Shown: positions 34,566 to 43,656 of the stretch, in pieces
How positions within the stretch are numbered: position 1 is the first letter of the stretch
Layout of the letters: every line of letters starts with the position of its first letter
NCBI RefSeq assembly: GCF_014698965.1
Contig: NZ_JACXAE010000039.1
Coordinates: 106,248 to 170,247, forward strand
Length of the DNA stretch: 64,000 nt
Direction of reading: 5' to 3'
Source of the DNA: Iningainema tapete BLCC-T55
Lineage (GTDB): Bacteria > Cyanobacteriota > Cyanobacteriia > Cyanobacteriales > Nostocaceae
Notes under the pieces: generated by a model
Told to the model about the DNA's origin: nothing
Seen by the model: only the letters and a program-made list of their open reading frames with translations
Database searches by the model: none
Position numbers and translations under genes: made by a program

Positions 34566-35096
34566 ATGCATCACCTCAACCTTAAATCCTTAGCCTTTTA
34601 CGGCGTGGCGATAGGATCGGTACTACTTTTATTTAAAGTCGTAACTGTATATGGAGAAACAAAACTCAAAGCGCCTTCCCAAATAGAGGAAAACTATCGC
34701 CTCTCCTTCCAGAAAAATTTGCCAATCTGCGAGAAATCAGACGTTTTGATGTTAAAAATTCAGCAATCAGGAATTTATTTGAATGGGTTTTTATTACCAG
34801 CAGACGCCACTACCGAATTATTTACCTCTACTACAAGTAACCCAACTCTTACAGGTAGGTTGAGTAATCAACAATTAAATTTATCTGGAAAAGTATCTAG
34901 AACCATACTTTGTAATATTATAGGTTCTCAAACGCCAACAAATATTAATTCTTTTGATTCAGTCTCTATGCTTGTTCAACTAGTCGATCAAAAGTCTTTG
35001 AACGGTCAAATGAACATAAATGGTACTGACACTATAGAATTTACCGCAATTCCACAAAAATCTCAGGAACAATCTGAGAAGTTAAATAGCCATTGA
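34566..35096 (+). CDS. Hypothetical exported or membrane-anchored protein
   Basis: About 176 residues from ATG 34566 (MHHLNLKSLAFYG), 13 bases after the antiporter stop. One N-terminal hydrophobic helix (~8-26) then a soluble beta-rich domain with two Cys (ICEKSD, TILCNII) that could form a disulfide outside the cytoplasm. No family recognised. Tight spacing suggests an operon with the antiporter; a partner role is inference. Confidence 0.7.
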   Translation: MHHLNLKSLAFYGVAIGSVLLLFKVVTVYGETKLKAPSQIEENYRLSFQKNLPICEKSDVLMLKIQQSGIYLNGFLLPADATTELFTSTTSNPTLTGRLSNQQLNLSGKVSRTILCNIIGSQTPTNINSFDSVSMLVQLVDQKSLNGQMNINGTDTIEFTAIPQKSQEQSEKLNSH

Positions 35097-35132
35097 GTTC
35101 GGCAAAATTAATCATGGGAAAGGGATAAAAAG

Positions 35133-36206
35133 ATGGAATTATTCAAGAATAGGCGAATTTTTCGGTACAGCAAGCATTTCGGTATTTTCTTGTTAACTTT
35201 GCTTGCTGTCATCTCCCTAAAGACTGATATTAAAGCAGCGATCCCAATGGGTAAACTGGAGGATTGGCGCTTCTATCCAGAAGCTTCACAACTAGAAATT
35301 ACTCTCTCTACAGCGGCACAACCTCGTTACTTCTATCTCGCCCAACCCCCTCGTCTGGTTGTAGATGTACCGAATACTAACTTGGGCTATGTTCCTACTC
35401 AACAAAATTATTCTGGGGCAATTCAAAGTATTCGCGTTTCTCAATTAAAAGCAGGTGTCACTCGTATTGTGATGGATTTAGCACCAGGAGCTTCTTTAAA
35501 TCCAAACCAGGTACAACTGCAACCAGTTTCTCTACAAAATGCTACTCGCTGGGTTTTAAGATCGGCGATCGCAACAGGCGATCGTACTTACTCACCATTT
35601 CCTACTCAACCCGGTGTGCAACCAACAATTACCGCACCACAACCACCAGGGTACAACCAACAACAGCCACCAGTTAATGTCTATAATACACCACAACCGC
35701 AGAATGTTTATAACAACCCGCCACCACCAATAGGAATTTATAACAATCCGCCACAACCGCAGAATGTTTATAACAATCCACCACCATCAATGGGGAGCTA
35801 CAATAACCCGCCACAGCCGTCCAATATTTACAACCCCCCACAACCAGCAAGTAACCTACTACCACCAGTAGGGATCTACAACAACCCGCCACAGCCGCAA
35901 AGTATTTATAACAACCCACCACAACCTATCCTACCCAGTGTCCCGCCAACCTTGACACCCCTACCACCAAATAGCTATTCGCCACAGCAACCTTTTGTCA
36001 CCGTACCGCCACTTGGCTCTAATAACGACTCTCCACTACCTGGTTCGATTCTTCCCCCACCTTCTTTCCCAAATCAGTCTGGTAATCTTAATAATGTTCC
36101 GCCATTAATTTCGCCCGACTTTCCGGCTCAAAATGTTCCTAACAATCCACCCACTTCTCCTAATTCCAGAGTAATTGAGTTTGGTAAGCCCCTGAGACAA
36201 TACTAA
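35133..36206 (+). CDS. AMIN domain protein with Asn/Pro/Tyr repeat region
   Basis: 357 residues. Signal peptide to ~32, AMIN domain ~38-140 (LEDWRFYPEASQLEITLST, then PPRLVVDVPNT, IRVSQLKAGVTRIVMDL), then ~200 residues of low complexity with 8-12-residue units such as NNPPQPQNVYNNPPP. AMIN domains localise periplasmic proteins (e.g. amidases, secretins) to peptidoglycan; no amidase or secretin domain is present here. Likely a periplasmic cell-wall-associated scaffold. Ends EFGKPLRQY. It follows the 34566 gene by 36 bases. Confidence 0.85.
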   Translation: MELFKNRRIFRYSKHFGIFLLTLLAVISLKTDIKAAIPMGKLEDWRFYPEASQLEITLSTAAQPRYFYLAQPPRLVVDVPNTNLGYVPTQQNYSGAIQSIRVSQLKAGVTRIVMDLAPGASLNPNQVQLQPVSLQNATRWVLRSAIATGDRTYSPFPTQPGVQPTITAPQPPGYNQQQPPVNVYNTPQPQNVYNNPPPPIGIYNNPPQPQNVYNNPPPSMGSYNNPPQPSNIYNPPQPASNLLPPVGIYNNPPQPQSIYNNPPQPILPSVPPTLTPLPPNSYSPQQPFVTVPPLGSNNDSPLPGSILPPPSFPNQSGNLNNVPPLISPDFPAQNVPNNPPTSPNSRVIEFGKPLRQY

Positions 36207-36209
36207 GCA

Positions 36210-36298
36210 GGGAATAGGGAATTGCTAATTGTTAATTGTTAATTGCTAATTGCTAATTGTTAAAAGCCATTAGCCATTAGCCATTAGCCATTCCCCCC
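36210..36298. repeat. Heptamer-type tandem repeats (TTGCTAA / CCATTAG)
   Basis: Several TTGCTAA/TTGTTAA heptamers (36222-36260), then four CCATTAG heptamers (36267-36294). Short tandemly repeated repetitive (STRR) DNA between convergent genes; left and right parts can pair weakly. Confidence 0.7.
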
Positions 36299-36301
36299 AT
36301 A

Positions 36302-36850
36302 CTAGAATCTTTCCGTTTCCTGAGGTGCTGCAACTGCCCCTGGTTGAGCGATAAAGAAGTTTTTAGCAGCGTCATTCTGGTAAACACAGTTAATCTCAGG
36401 TTTGTCAGTATTTAAATCACCTGTATAAGCAAAAGAGTTCAGGCGGTTCTTACATTCTCTTACCTGATCGTTGTTCACGAGTTTTCTTTGCTCTAAAATT
36501 GCCCAGTTACTGGAACGTAGAACGCATCCAGGGCGCATACTTGGCTGAGAAACGTAGACATTAAAAGGGTTGAGAGTCACGAACAGTCTGGTATCCATTA
36601 CCATAGCGCTGGCTCCATACTGTACGCAAATTTCCGGATTGGGTGCTTTGGTATCAATGTATTCACGAGAAGCCACATTTGTGGGTGTAAAGGTGGCTGT
36701 AGAGCTAAAAGCTATACCGATTCCAATTCCTAAAACTAACACCCCTGCCAAAACGGCTATGGAAGTGAAATTAAACACAGAGGATTGGAATGGATTTGGT
36801 CTAGTAGGAGTAGTAGTCGTCGTTCTACCAGTAGTGGATTTGCGTCTCAT
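36302..36850 (-). CDS. DUF3172 domain protein
   Basis: 182 residues: basic Thr-rich cytoplasmic start (1-25), one transmembrane helix (~28-50, IAVLAGVLVLGIGIGIAF), then an extracytoplasmic domain of the DUF3172 family (NPEICVQYGASAMVMDTRLF, then NPFNVYVSQPSMRPGCVLR). Three or four Cys may form disulfides. The family is cyanobacterial and plastid-lineage with no known function. Ends APQETERF. Confidence 0.85.
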   Translation of the reverse strand: MRRKSTTGRTTTTTPTRPNPFQSSVFNFTSIAVLAGVLVLGIGIGIAFSSTATFTPTNVASREYIDTKAPNPEICVQYGASAMVMDTRLFVTLNPFNVYVSQPSMRPGCVLRSSNWAILEQRKLVNNDQVRECKNRLNSFAYTGDLNTDKPEINCVYQNDAAKNFFIAQPGAVAAPQETERF

Positions 36851-36954
36851 TTTAGTTGCTTAACTTCACGCTTCGTCTTCAGGGAGTAGTTTAAATATTC
36901 TCCCTCTTACAGTATGACGAGTATTGGTTAAAATTGTCCGCTCGTTTCACTTTT

Positions 36955-37070
36955 AGTTTTTCCTCGTCCCTCGTTACCATGCTCTCGTTCCTCGTTACTA
37001 TGCTCTGCATGGTAATGCATCTTGTGGGCTGCTGCCTCCATCGGCACGATTCACTTCAACGAGCGCTAAA
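36955..37070. repeat. Degenerate CTCGTT(A/C)C(C/T)ATGCTCT repeat
   Basis: Repeated CTCGTTACCATGCTCTCGTTCC, CTCGTTACTATGCTCTGCATGG and a GGGCTGCTGCCTCC tail. Part of it (ACCATGC / GCATGGT) is self-complementary. It fits a widespread cyanobacterial intergenic family. It fills most of the gap between DUF3172 and the sigma-factor gene. Confidence 0.5.
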
Positions 37071-37111
37071 TTTAATGGATGCCAACTTTAATTGGTACAG
37101 CAAAGGTGAAT

Positions 37112-37936
37112 TTAGTCGCTCAAGCCTGAATCCATCAATTTCTCAACTTCCTCCTGCGTCAATGGAGACGGAGGAATTTCTCCGCTGATAATTTGATTAC
37201 AGATATCTACACACACATTGCAGATGAATACACCTGCAGGACCTGCAATGAGAAGATTAACTTCTTCCTTGCTTTTGCGACAAAATGAACAGCAAATTTC
37301 TGTTTTGATTTGGGCATAAGTATTACTAGTCATGGTCTTAATCTCCTGAGGTGAAGTAAGTTGAATTTGATCTTGAAGCGGCAATAATCGTTTTCTCAGT
37401 TGATGGCGAGATTTGTGTAAACGCCCTTTCACAGCACTGACTGAAATATTTAAGCGATTTGCGACTTCTTGTAAGCTAAACTGCTCGTGGTAAAATAATA
37501 AAATTACTGAGCGATTTTGGGGAGACAAAGTATCGATTGCGTCTAGTAATGCAGTGTAGAGTTCTTCCTGTTCTGCCACAAGCTGAGGATCTGGCGAACT
37601 CCCGGAGATTGGTAGCGGTTTATCCACTAAATTCGCGATCGTTGTCTCAAGGGAAAAACAGATTACCTTACGACGACGCAAATTGTTCCGGCAAACATTG
37701 AGTACAATGCCGTACAGCCAACTTTTAAAGCGTGTTGGATCATTGAGTTTATCTAGCGAAAGATAGGCTTGCACCCAAGCATCTTGTACAAGCTCTTGAG
37801 CCAAATCCTCATTGCCGATCACTCTTGTAGCAAGGCGTTGCGCCATTGGTTGATAACGCGACACAAGCAGACCGAATGCAGCTTTATTTCCCTGTTGTGA
37901 TAGAAAAATTAACTCCGCATCACTGTGTTCGGACAT
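37112..37936 (-). CDS. ECF-type sigma factor with ClpX-like C4 zinc finger
   Basis: About 274 residues from ATG 37936 ([10 protein letters not shown]), preceded by GAGGA; an upstream TTG adds six. Sigma region 2 (~5-75, with [15 protein letters not shown] and [20 protein letters not shown] in parts) and region 4 (~130-190, [20 protein letters not shown]) are complete. Residues ~215-255 carry a four-Cys finger of the ClpX N-terminal type: CSFC...CNVC (with nearby extra Cys). Such a finger binds zinc and could sense redox or mediate protein contacts, as built-in regulators do. No separate anti-sigma gene is adjacent. Target genes unknown; self-regulation is possible. Confidence 0.9.
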   Translation of the reverse strand: MSEHSDAELIFLSQQGNKAAFGLLVSRYQPMAQRLATRVIGNEDLAQELVQDAWVQAYLSLDKLNDPTRFKSWLYGIVLNVCRNNLRRRKVICFSLETTIANLVDKPLPISGSSPDPQLVAEQEELYTALLDAIDTLSPQNRSVILLFYHEQFSLQEVANRLNISVSAVKGRLHKSRHQLRKRLLPLQDQIQLTSPQEIKTMTSNTYAQIKTEICCSFCRKSKEEVNLLIAGPAGVFICNVCVDICNQIISGEIPPSPLTQEEVEKLMDSGLSD

Positions 37937-38313
37937 GTCTTCCTCACTAAACAACTCTATTTAATAGTGACAAGGTGAAGGGAAAAGGTTACTCCGATCA
38001 AAAAAAAATATTCAACTCAGAATTGTCAATCAATTACCGCCGACATGATATCAAGGGTAAAAAGGCGATCGCCCACGATTTCAACCCTACCGTATCCAAG
38101 CAGTTGGCACTTTCACAGAAGATACTGCTATCTAATCCTTGCAAGCTTTGGTGTTAGCGCGATCGCTTGAGCGAAGTATGGCTAGTGGCTTAGAATAAAG
38201 GCTTTTCCTTATTTCTTTTCCTATATTGATTGAGCGGGGATGGATAATAAAAGCAGTCCCCTGGCGGCTACTAGGGGACATCGAAAAACCTTATCTATCT
38301 GGAGAATAACACA
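37937..38313. other. Divergent gap with a 5'-leader hairpin
   Basis: 377 bases between the sigma gene (minus) and the 38314 gene (plus). It holds two HIP1-type GCGATCGC/GCGATCGCTT sites and, at 38256-38279, a perfect stem GTCCCCT / AGGGGAC in the leader of the coiled-coil gene. GGAG at 38301-38304 precedes its ATG. No gene seen. Confidence 0.4.
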
Positions 38314-38649
38314 ATGACGACCGTTACTGAGTCTGATATCAAGGAATTAAAAGACCTGATCGTCGCTTTTAGAGAAGAGACTGGCAGTCGATTTACCACC
38401 ATCGAAACTCGGCTTGCTTCTCTAGAGGGAGGGCAGCAGAACCTACAACTTGAAACCAGAGAAGTAAGGACAAAGCTAAACACTCTCGAACCGTCAATTA
38501 ACAAAATTCCTGATTTAGCTGAGAAGGTGGGAGAGCTTAAGAACTGGAAGCAAATCGGATTAGTTTTTGTCACTGCCGTTGTCAGTTCGATTTTTAGTGG
38601 CATTATAGGCGGAGTAATTGGTTGGCTGATTAGAAGTGGAAAAGCTTAA
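38314..38649 (+). CDS. Small coiled-coil membrane protein
   Basis: 111 residues: long amphipathic helix (~5-75; IKELKDLIVAFREETGSRFT, then TIETRLASLEGGQQNLQ) followed by one C-terminal hydrophobic helix (~80-106, Gly-rich GGVIGWLI). A tail-anchored coiled coil. No assigned function; similar small proteins are common in cyanobacteria. The end overlaps the next gene by 14 bases, suggesting translational coupling. Confidence 0.7.
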   Translation: MTTVTESDIKELKDLIVAFREETGSRFTTIETRLASLEGGQQNLQLETREVRTKLNTLEPSINKIPDLAEKVGELKNWKQIGLVFVTAVVSSIFSGIIGGVIGWLIRSGKA

Positions 38650-38863
38650 CCTGTTGCTGTTAGCATCAGAATTGCAAAACCTGATCGATGCGGCAATTTT
38701 TGAGTGGAGTAATCGCGAGTGGTATCAGTTTGAGAAACCTTTAAAGCGCCCAGTTACTCAAATTACAGGTGGTTTGAATTACGAATTACTAGAAAACCAA
38801 GCTAACACCTGTCGCATCACTCTGTATCGAGAATTTGACATCACATACCCGTTAACTTTTTAA
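38636..38863 (+). CDS. Small hypothetical protein
   Basis: 75 residues from GTG 38636, overlapping the coiled-coil gene by 14 bases. Mixed alpha/beta composition (ASELQNLIDAAIFEWSNREW, then RPVTQITGGLNYELLENQ). No signal or membrane segment and no recognised family. The even codon use and the coupled start favour a real gene. Ends three bases before the DUF99 stop. Confidence 0.5.
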   Translation: MEKLNLLLLASELQNLIDAAIFEWSNREWYQFEKPLKRPVTQITGGLNYELLENQANTCRITLYREFDITYPLTF

Positions 38864-38866
38864 TGA

Positions 38867-39451
38867 CTACGCCGAACTGCTGCTTTCTCCTTTAATGATA
38901 GCAGCAGCAATTAAATGTGCTAGACGTAGGGCTTCTGGAACTTTGCCACAGTCTGTGAGACGATGTAGTACGGAGGTGATCGTTTCAGGTTCTTCACCAC
39001 TGAGTTGGAAGAAAAACGGTGGATCTTCATAAATCCTACCAGCAAGCTTTAAAAGTTCAAGTCGCTGTGGAAAATTTGGCAGGCGACTCATAGCTTCTTC
39101 CACAGCAACTAAATCGGGTTGACGACGCATTACCGCAACACAGGGTAATTGCAGTCTGTTGGCTAATTCTGGCAAATTGACAACGTTAAACCCGCCAAAC
39201 CCAATTCCATCTAACAATATAATATGTAGTTGTGGTAGGAACTTGCTTCCCATCAATAACTTACAAATGTTTTCTGTAGCATCCAACCCGTCAATTTGCA
39301 CTTCTCCCCAAAGCATCCCCTCAAATCGAGTTCCCGCACAAACCACTCCTGCTATGGGTACATTACCGCCAGCACCCCGAATAAAAGGAGCATCATCAAA
39401 GCCAATTACACGGATATTACGATTTAGTTTCAGCAGAGATTCAAGTTTCAT
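38867..39451 (-). CDS. DUF99 (endonuclease V-like) family protein
   Basis: About 194 residues from ATG 39451 (MKLESLLKLNRNIRV), preceded by a G-run as ribosome site; an ATG at 39463 adds four. DUF99 signatures: VIGFDDAPF near the start, then LLDGIGFGGFNVVN and PCVAVMRRQPD. The family is best known in archaea and shares the RNase H-like fold of endonuclease V; nucleic-acid cleavage is inferred and not proven. It diverges from the GNAT gene with ~20 bases between starts. Confidence 0.85.
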   Translation of the reverse strand: MKLESLLKLNRNIRVIGFDDAPFIRGAGGNVPIAGVVCAGTRFEGMLWGEVQIDGLDATENICKLLMGSKFLPQLHIILLDGIGFGGFNVVNLPELANRLQLPCVAVMRRQPDLVAVEEAMSRLPNFPQRLELLKLAGRIYEDPPFFFQLSGEEPETITSVLHRLTDCGKVPEALRLAHLIAAAIIKGESSSSA

Positions 39452-39472
39452 TACACCCCCCATTATTAGTTT

Positions 39473-39967
39473 ATGATTGTTCGCCCTGCTACACCAGATG
39501 ATGTACCCGCAGTTCTACCGATGGTAGCTAAGATTTGTGCCTTACATGAAACTTGGGATTCTGCTAAGTATGGTTTTCTTCCCAATCCAGAACAGCGTTA
39601 TCATAGATGGTTGAAGCGAGTGGCTACCGATGAACGCAGTGTCTTTATGGTAGCTGAAGATGAAGGGAGACTCGTGGGGTTTTTAGTGGCAACGATTGAA
39701 GAAGAAATTCCGATTTACCGATTAAAGGAATTTGCTTTTATTCACGATCTTTGGGTTGAACCTGAATATCGTCAAAAGGGGATTGCACGACAAATGGTAA
39801 TGCAGGCTATTGAACGCTTTGATAAGATGGGTGTCAAGCAAATCCGCCTTGATACAGCAGCAGTCAACGAGGCGGCGCGACGGTTATTTGCATCCTGTGG
39901 TTTTCGAGTTAGTACGATAGAAATGTTGGTTGATGTAGAGACGTTCCGGCGGAACGTCTCTACGTAG
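39473..39967 (+). CDS. GNAT family N-acetyltransferase
   Basis: 164 residues. GNAT fold: IVRPATPDDVPAVLPM start, motif A HDLWVEPEYRQKGIARQMV (acetyl-CoA binding R/Q-x-x-G-x-A as RQKGIA), then ARRLFASCGF (motif B). Acceptor unknown. The last ten or so codons and the stop (from 39935) consist of the GTAGAGACGTTCC palindromic repeat, which gives the tail DVETFRRNVST; the family would normally end around MLVD or shortly after. The repeat has thus supplied the gene's terminus. Confidence 0.9.
   Translation: MIVRPATPDDVPAVLPMVAKICALHETWDSAKYGFLPNPEQRYHRWLKRVATDERSVFMVAEDEGRLVGFLVATIEEEIPIYRLKEFAFIHDLWVEPEYRQKGIARQMVMQAIERFDKMGVKQIRLDTAAVNEAARRLFASCGFRVSTIEMLVDVETFRRNVST
39935..39963. repeat. GTAGAGACGTTCC palindrome, copy 3, inside a gene end
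   Basis: GTAGAGACGTTCC (39935-39947), GGC, exact complement (39951-39963). It overlaps the last codons of the GNAT gene and lies between it and ndhN (convergent). Confidence 0.75.
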
Positions 39968-39976
39968 GGCAGAGGA

Positions 39977-40453
39977 CTAGCTAGCTAACACAGTTTGTAG
40001 TAAGGGTGTCCAACGGAAGTAGCGATCGCCACCCCGCTCAATTACCACTTTGACTCGTGGTTCTATGCTGGGTAGATTCGCTAAAAACTCTACTTCCTGA
40101 TCGCTCAGAACATGCCCTTCAATAATCCACAACACCAATCCTTTCGATTTTGGTGGTAGCTGTTCTAGCTGATAGCTAACAACTGGTGGTAAATAGTATA
40201 CACTACCTACTGCCGCACCATTAGCTGTACTTTTTTTACCAAGGTGAGGAGGTCTAACTCCATGTACCCTTGTGAGATAGGCTGCTACGTCTCCCAATCC
40301 TCTTGCCGTTATGTGGAGCGTAACATAACCTGCTGCACGCAATCGGCGTCTGTACCGACCTTCAAAACCTCCTTCTAGAGGTACATATACGCCCAGAGCG
40401 CCAGACTTCTCTAAATCGCGAATTAAACCGCCGCCAGTGGTAATTAGTGCCAT
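39977..40453 (-). CDS. ndhN: NAD(P)H-quinone oxidoreductase subunit N
   Basis: 158 residues, normal length for NdhN. Recognised by MALITTGGGLIRDLEKSGAL, then the GLGDVAAYLTRVHGVRPPHL segment and the C-terminal VKVVIERGGDRYFRWTPL. It is a hydrophilic oxygenic-photosynthesis-specific subunit of the thylakoid NDH-1 complex (cyclic electron flow, respiration, CO2 uptake) that helps form the ferredoxin-docking arm. Transcribed away from the ribosomal cluster; the two promoters share the 40454-41107 gap. Confidence 0.95.
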   Translation of the reverse strand: MALITTGGGLIRDLEKSGALGVYVPLEGGFEGRYRRRLRAAGYVTLHITARGLGDVAAYLTRVHGVRPPHLGKKSTANGAAVGSVYYLPPVVSYQLEQLPPKSKGLVLWIIEGHVLSDQEVEFLANLPSIEPRVKVVIERGGDRYFRWTPLLQTVLAS

Positions 40454-40500
40454 AGATTGATTTTTATCCTATCCCACTTTAGATATCTCTATTATGAAAC

Positions 40501-40535
40501 CAGATCCCCGACTTCTTAGAGAACTCGGGGATCTG
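40501..40535. repeat. CAGATCCCCGA / TCGGGGATCTG palindrome
   Basis: Perfect 11-bp arms (40501-40511, 40525-40535) around CTTCTTAGAGAAC. It lies ~50 bases upstream of ndhN, in the ndhN leader region, as a dispersed palindrome. Confidence 0.6.
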
Positions 40536-40685
40536 AGAAAATTTTTAGAAAAACTATAGACAAATTTAAATACCTGAGCTATATTATTAGATTGTGACCA
40601 TATGTTATATTTAGTCGTCCCTCTTATCGCCATTTCGGCTGTTTTTAGCACAAAAAGCTAATCACAAAATTTCCAATAGAATAAA

Positions 40686-40716
40686 TTGGCAAAAATTGAT
40701 AAGAAACTGGTACACT
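40686..40716 (+). promoter_or_regulatory. Candidate promoter of the ribosomal protein cluster
   Basis: TTGGCA (40686-40691), 19-base spacer, TACACT (40711-40716) preceded by TGG, an extended -10. The spacer is long, so the extended -10 may carry recognition. Transcript would have a leader of about 380 bases before rplC. Confidence 0.4.
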
Positions 40717-41107
40717 AGAAAAGCCTTGAGGTCAAGATCGGGAAAGTAGAAGCTGAACAGCAATGTTAGTTTAGATCATTGCGTCATAATCAGTTAATGG
40801 ATACTAAGCGGAACTAACCGCTTAAGTCCTACTACAAAAGAAAAGTGCCAGAGCAATGGCTTGAACAAGCATCATTGTTGCACAAAGCGCACGCGCTGTA
40901 ACACATTGGATTAATTCCAAAAGTCATTACATCCGATTGTTGGTAATTTTGGGTGCTCTACGGGAACAGATCGTAGAGACTCCAAAGAAATTTGAGCAGC
41001 AAAAACCTAAGCTGATTCAGATTTCACTATTCAATCCAAAAAGGCGGTTAGACGATGAGCGCTCGTCTAAGTTAACACTAAGCAAATAGAAAGGAGATCC
41101 AGTAACT
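40717..41107 (+). promoter_or_regulatory. Long hairpin-rich leader of the rplC operon
   Basis: No gene in this stretch. Three perfect stems stand out: TAAGCGG-N6-CCGCTTA (40805-40824), CTCTACG-N9-CGTAGAG (40956-40978) and TTAGACGA-N7-TCGTCTAA (41048-41070). The last ends 20 bases before AAGGAG (41091-41096) of rplC. It fits an autoregulatory ribosomal-protein leader, as L4 does for the S10 operon in enterobacteria, though the ligand here is unknown. Confidence 0.45.
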
Positions 41108-41749
41108 GTGTCTGTAGGTATTCTCGGCACCAAACTGGGCATGACCCAAATTTTTGACGATGCAGGAGTAGCCATTCCTGTCACCGTCGTTCAGGCGGGA
41201 CCATGTACCGTTACCCAAGTAAAAACAAAACAGACCGACGGTTACTCCGCCATTCAAGTAGGCTATGGCGAAGTAAAGCCAAAGGCGCTAAACAAACCAC
41301 TATTGGGACATTTAGCAAAATCCTCTGCTCCAGCATTACGTCACTTGCTGGAGTATCACGTAGAGACTGAAAGTGAATATACTTTAGGTCAAGAAATTAA
41401 AGCAGATATTTTTAGTGCAGGTCAACTTGTAGACGTGATCGGTAAAAGTATCGGTCGTGGTTTTGCCGGAAACCAAAAACGGAACAATTTTGGTCGTGGA
41501 CCAATGTCACACGGTTCTAAAAACCACAGAGCGCCAGGTTCCATTGGTGCAGGTACAACCCCAGGTCGTGTCTATCCAGGCAAAAGGATGGCAGGACGTT
41601 TGGGCGGTAAGCGCGTCACAATTAAAAAGTTGACTGTGGTGCGAGTAGATGCGGAACGTAACTTATTGCTAATCAAAGGGGCTGTTCCTGGTAAACCCGG
41701 TGCCTTGCTAAGTATCGTACCGGCAAATATTGTTGGTAAGAAGTCATAG
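41108..41749 (+). CDS. rplC: 50S ribosomal protein L3
   Basis: 213 residues, GTG start with AAGGAG upstream. [16 protein letters not shown] start and the loop [20 protein letters not shown] that reaches the peptidyl-transferase region identify L3, an early assembly protein of the large subunit. First gene of the cluster, as in cyanobacteria where rpsJ is placed with tufA. Nine bases separate it from rplD. Confidence 0.97.
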   Translation: MSVGILGTKLGMTQIFDDAGVAIPVTVVQAGPCTVTQVKTKQTDGYSAIQVGYGEVKPKALNKPLLGHLAKSSAPALRHLLEYHVETESEYTLGQEIKADIFSAGQLVDVIGKSIGRGFAGNQKRNNFGRGPMSHGSKNHRAPGSIGAGTTPGRVYPGKRMAGRLGGKRVTIKKLTVVRVDAERNLLLIKGAVPGKPGALLSIVPANIVGKKS

Positions 41750-41758
41750 GACAAAAAG

Positions 41759-42391
41759 ATGTTTGAGTGTGTAGTCAAAAATTGGCAAGGAGATCAAGTC
41801 GGGCAGACAAGCTTCGACTTGCGGGTAGCCAGGGAAGAAACAGCGTCTCACGTTGTACATCGAGCTTTGGTCAGACAAACAACCAATGCTCGACAAGGAA
41901 CGGCTAGTACAAAAACCCGTTCCGAAGTCAGAGGGGGAGGTCGTAAACCTTGGCGGCAAAAAGGAACAGGTCGTGCGCGTGCAGGATCTATCCGTTCACC
42001 ACTGTGGCGGGGTGGTGGTGTCATCTTTGGACCAAAGCCCAGAGAATATAACCTGAAGATGAACCGCAAAGAAAGGCGTTTAGCGTTGCGGACAGCTTTT
42101 GCTAGCAGAATAGACGATTTGATTGTAGTAGAAGAATTCGCTTCAGAACTACAGCAGCCAAAAACCAAAGAATTGATGGGAGCGATCGCTCGTTGGGGAG
42201 TAGATCCCGAAAACAAGACATTATTAATACTGCCGGAACGTACGGAAAACGTTTACTTATCCGCTCGCAATGTGGAGAATTTAAAGCTAATTGCCGCCGA
42301 TGGGCTAAATGTTTACGATTTGCTCCACGCTGACAAAATTGTTGTGACAGCAGCAGCACTCTTAAAAATTCAGGAGGTCTACAGTGACTAA
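41759..42391 (+). CDS. rplD: 50S ribosomal protein L4
   Basis: 210 residues. The extended loop ([20 protein letters not shown]) that lines the exit tunnel and the L4 body ([18 protein letters not shown]) are clear. In E. coli L4 is the autoregulator of the S10 operon, so it is the first candidate for binding the leader at 40717-41107 (inference). The end overlaps rplW by eight bases. Confidence 0.97.
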   Translation: MFECVVKNWQGDQVGQTSFDLRVAREETASHVVHRALVRQTTNARQGTASTKTRSEVRGGGRKPWRQKGTGRARAGSIRSPLWRGGGVIFGPKPREYNLKMNRKERRLALRTAFASRIDDLIVVEEFASELQQPKTKELMGAIARWGVDPENKTLLILPERTENVYLSARNVENLKLIAADGLNVYDLLHADKIVVTAAALLKIQEVYSD

Positions 42392-42698
42392 GTTTGACCC
42401 CCGCAACCTTGCTGACTTAGTGCGTCGCCCAATTGTGACCGAAAAGGCGACCATCCTCATGGAGCAAAACAAATACACTTTTGAAGTGATTCCAAAAGCC
42501 ACTAAGCCACAAATCAAAGCGGCAATAGAAAATCTGTTTGAAATCAAAGTCGAACAGGTAAATACAGCAAATCCACCTCGCAAAAAGCGGCGCGTTGGTA
42601 AGTTTATTGGTTACAAGCCCCAATATAAGCGAGCTATTGTTACAGTTGCAGCTGGGGATGTAGAGAAGATTCGACAAGTTTTATTCCCAGAGGTATAA
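42384..42698 (+). CDS. rplW: 50S ribosomal protein L23
   Basis: 104 residues from GTG 42384, with AGGAGG upstream inside rplD. Motifs [18 protein letters not shown] and [21 protein letters not shown]23 lies at the tunnel exit and docks trigger factor and SRP. Translationally coupled to rplD. Confidence 0.96.
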   Translation: MTKFDPRNLADLVRRPIVTEKATILMEQNKYTFEVIPKATKPQIKAAIENLFEIKVEQVNTANPPRKKRRVGKFIGYKPQYKRAIVTVAAGDVEKIRQVLFPEV

Positions 42699-42702
42699 AA
42701 AG

Positions 42703-43566
42703 ATGGGTACTCGTTCTTTTCGCCCTTACACCCCTAGTACTCGCCAAGTCACAATCTCCGACTTTGCGGAAATTACAAAATCAGAACCAGAGAAATCTCT
42801 CACGAAGTTTGTACATCGTGCCAAAGGTCGAAATAACCAAGGACGGATTACCAGCCGTCGCCGGGGTGGAGGACATAAGCGTCTTTACCGGATCATCGAC
42901 TTTAAACGAGATAAGCGTAACATTCCCGCTCAAGTGATCGCGATTGAATACGACCCCAACCGTAATGCACGCATCGCCTTAGTGCAATACGAAGATGGCG
43001 AGAAGCGTTACATTCTCCAGCCCAACGGTGTGAAAGTGGGCAGAACAATAATTGCCGGTCCAGAGTCACCCATTGAAGATGGTAACTCTTTACCTCTGGC
43101 TAACATTCCGTTAGGAACAAGCGTTCATAACGTAGAATTGAAGCCTGGTAAAGGTGGTCAAATTGTTCGCGCCGCTGGTGCTACCGCTCAAGTTGTTGCC
43201 AAAGAAGGTAACTATGTATCTTTAAAGTTGCCCTCTGGAGAAGTCCGCATGGTCAGACGTGAGTGCTACGCTACCATTGGACAAGTCGGTAACATTGAAG
43301 CGAGAAACCTGAGTATGGGTAAGGCAGGTCGCAATCGCTGGAAGGGTCGCCGTCCCTCTGTTAGAGGTAGTGTTATGAACCCAGTAGACCACCCACATGG
43401 TGGTGGTGAAGGTAGAGCGCCGATCGGTAGATCAGGACCTGTGACACCTTGGGGTAAGCCTGCTTTGGGTAAGAAGACTCGCAAACCGAAAAAACCCAGT
43501 AGCAAATTAATTGTGCGCCGTCGCCGTAAATCTTCTAAACGCGGTCGTGGTGGACGTGAATCTTAA
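42703..43566 (+). CDS. rplB: 50S ribosomal protein L2
   Basis: 287 residues. [18 protein letters not shown] and the C-terminal [19 protein letters not shown] (with the conserved His needed for peptidyl transfer) define L2. It binds 23S rRNA and is needed for subunit joining. Four bases after rplW; a ~90-base repeat gap follows. Confidence 0.97.
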   Translation: MGTRSFRPYTPSTRQVTISDFAEITKSEPEKSLTKFVHRAKGRNNQGRITSRRRGGGHKRLYRIIDFKRDKRNIPAQVIAIEYDPNRNARIALVQYEDGEKRYILQPNGVKVGRTIIAGPESPIEDGNSLPLANIPLGTSVHNVELKPGKGGQIVRAAGATAQVVAKEGNYVSLKLPSGEVRMVRRECYATIGQVGNIEARNLSMGKAGRNRWKGRRPSVRGSVMNPVDHPHGGGEGRAPIGRSGPVTPWGKPALGKKTRKPKKPSSKLIVRRRRKSSKRGRGGRES

Positions 43567-43656
43567 AAAGCTAACAGCTAATGGTTAATAGTAAAAAACC
43601 ATTCTTCTATTAACCATTCTTCTATTAACCATTCTTCTATTAACCAATCACTAACT
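43567..43656. repeat. Tandem repeats between rplB and rpsS
   Basis: GCTAACAGCTAATGGTTAATAG then three 14-base ATTCTTCTATTAACC units (43599-43647). The left TTAATAG pairs with the right CTATTAA, so a stem can form inside the operon transcript. Confidence 0.6.
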
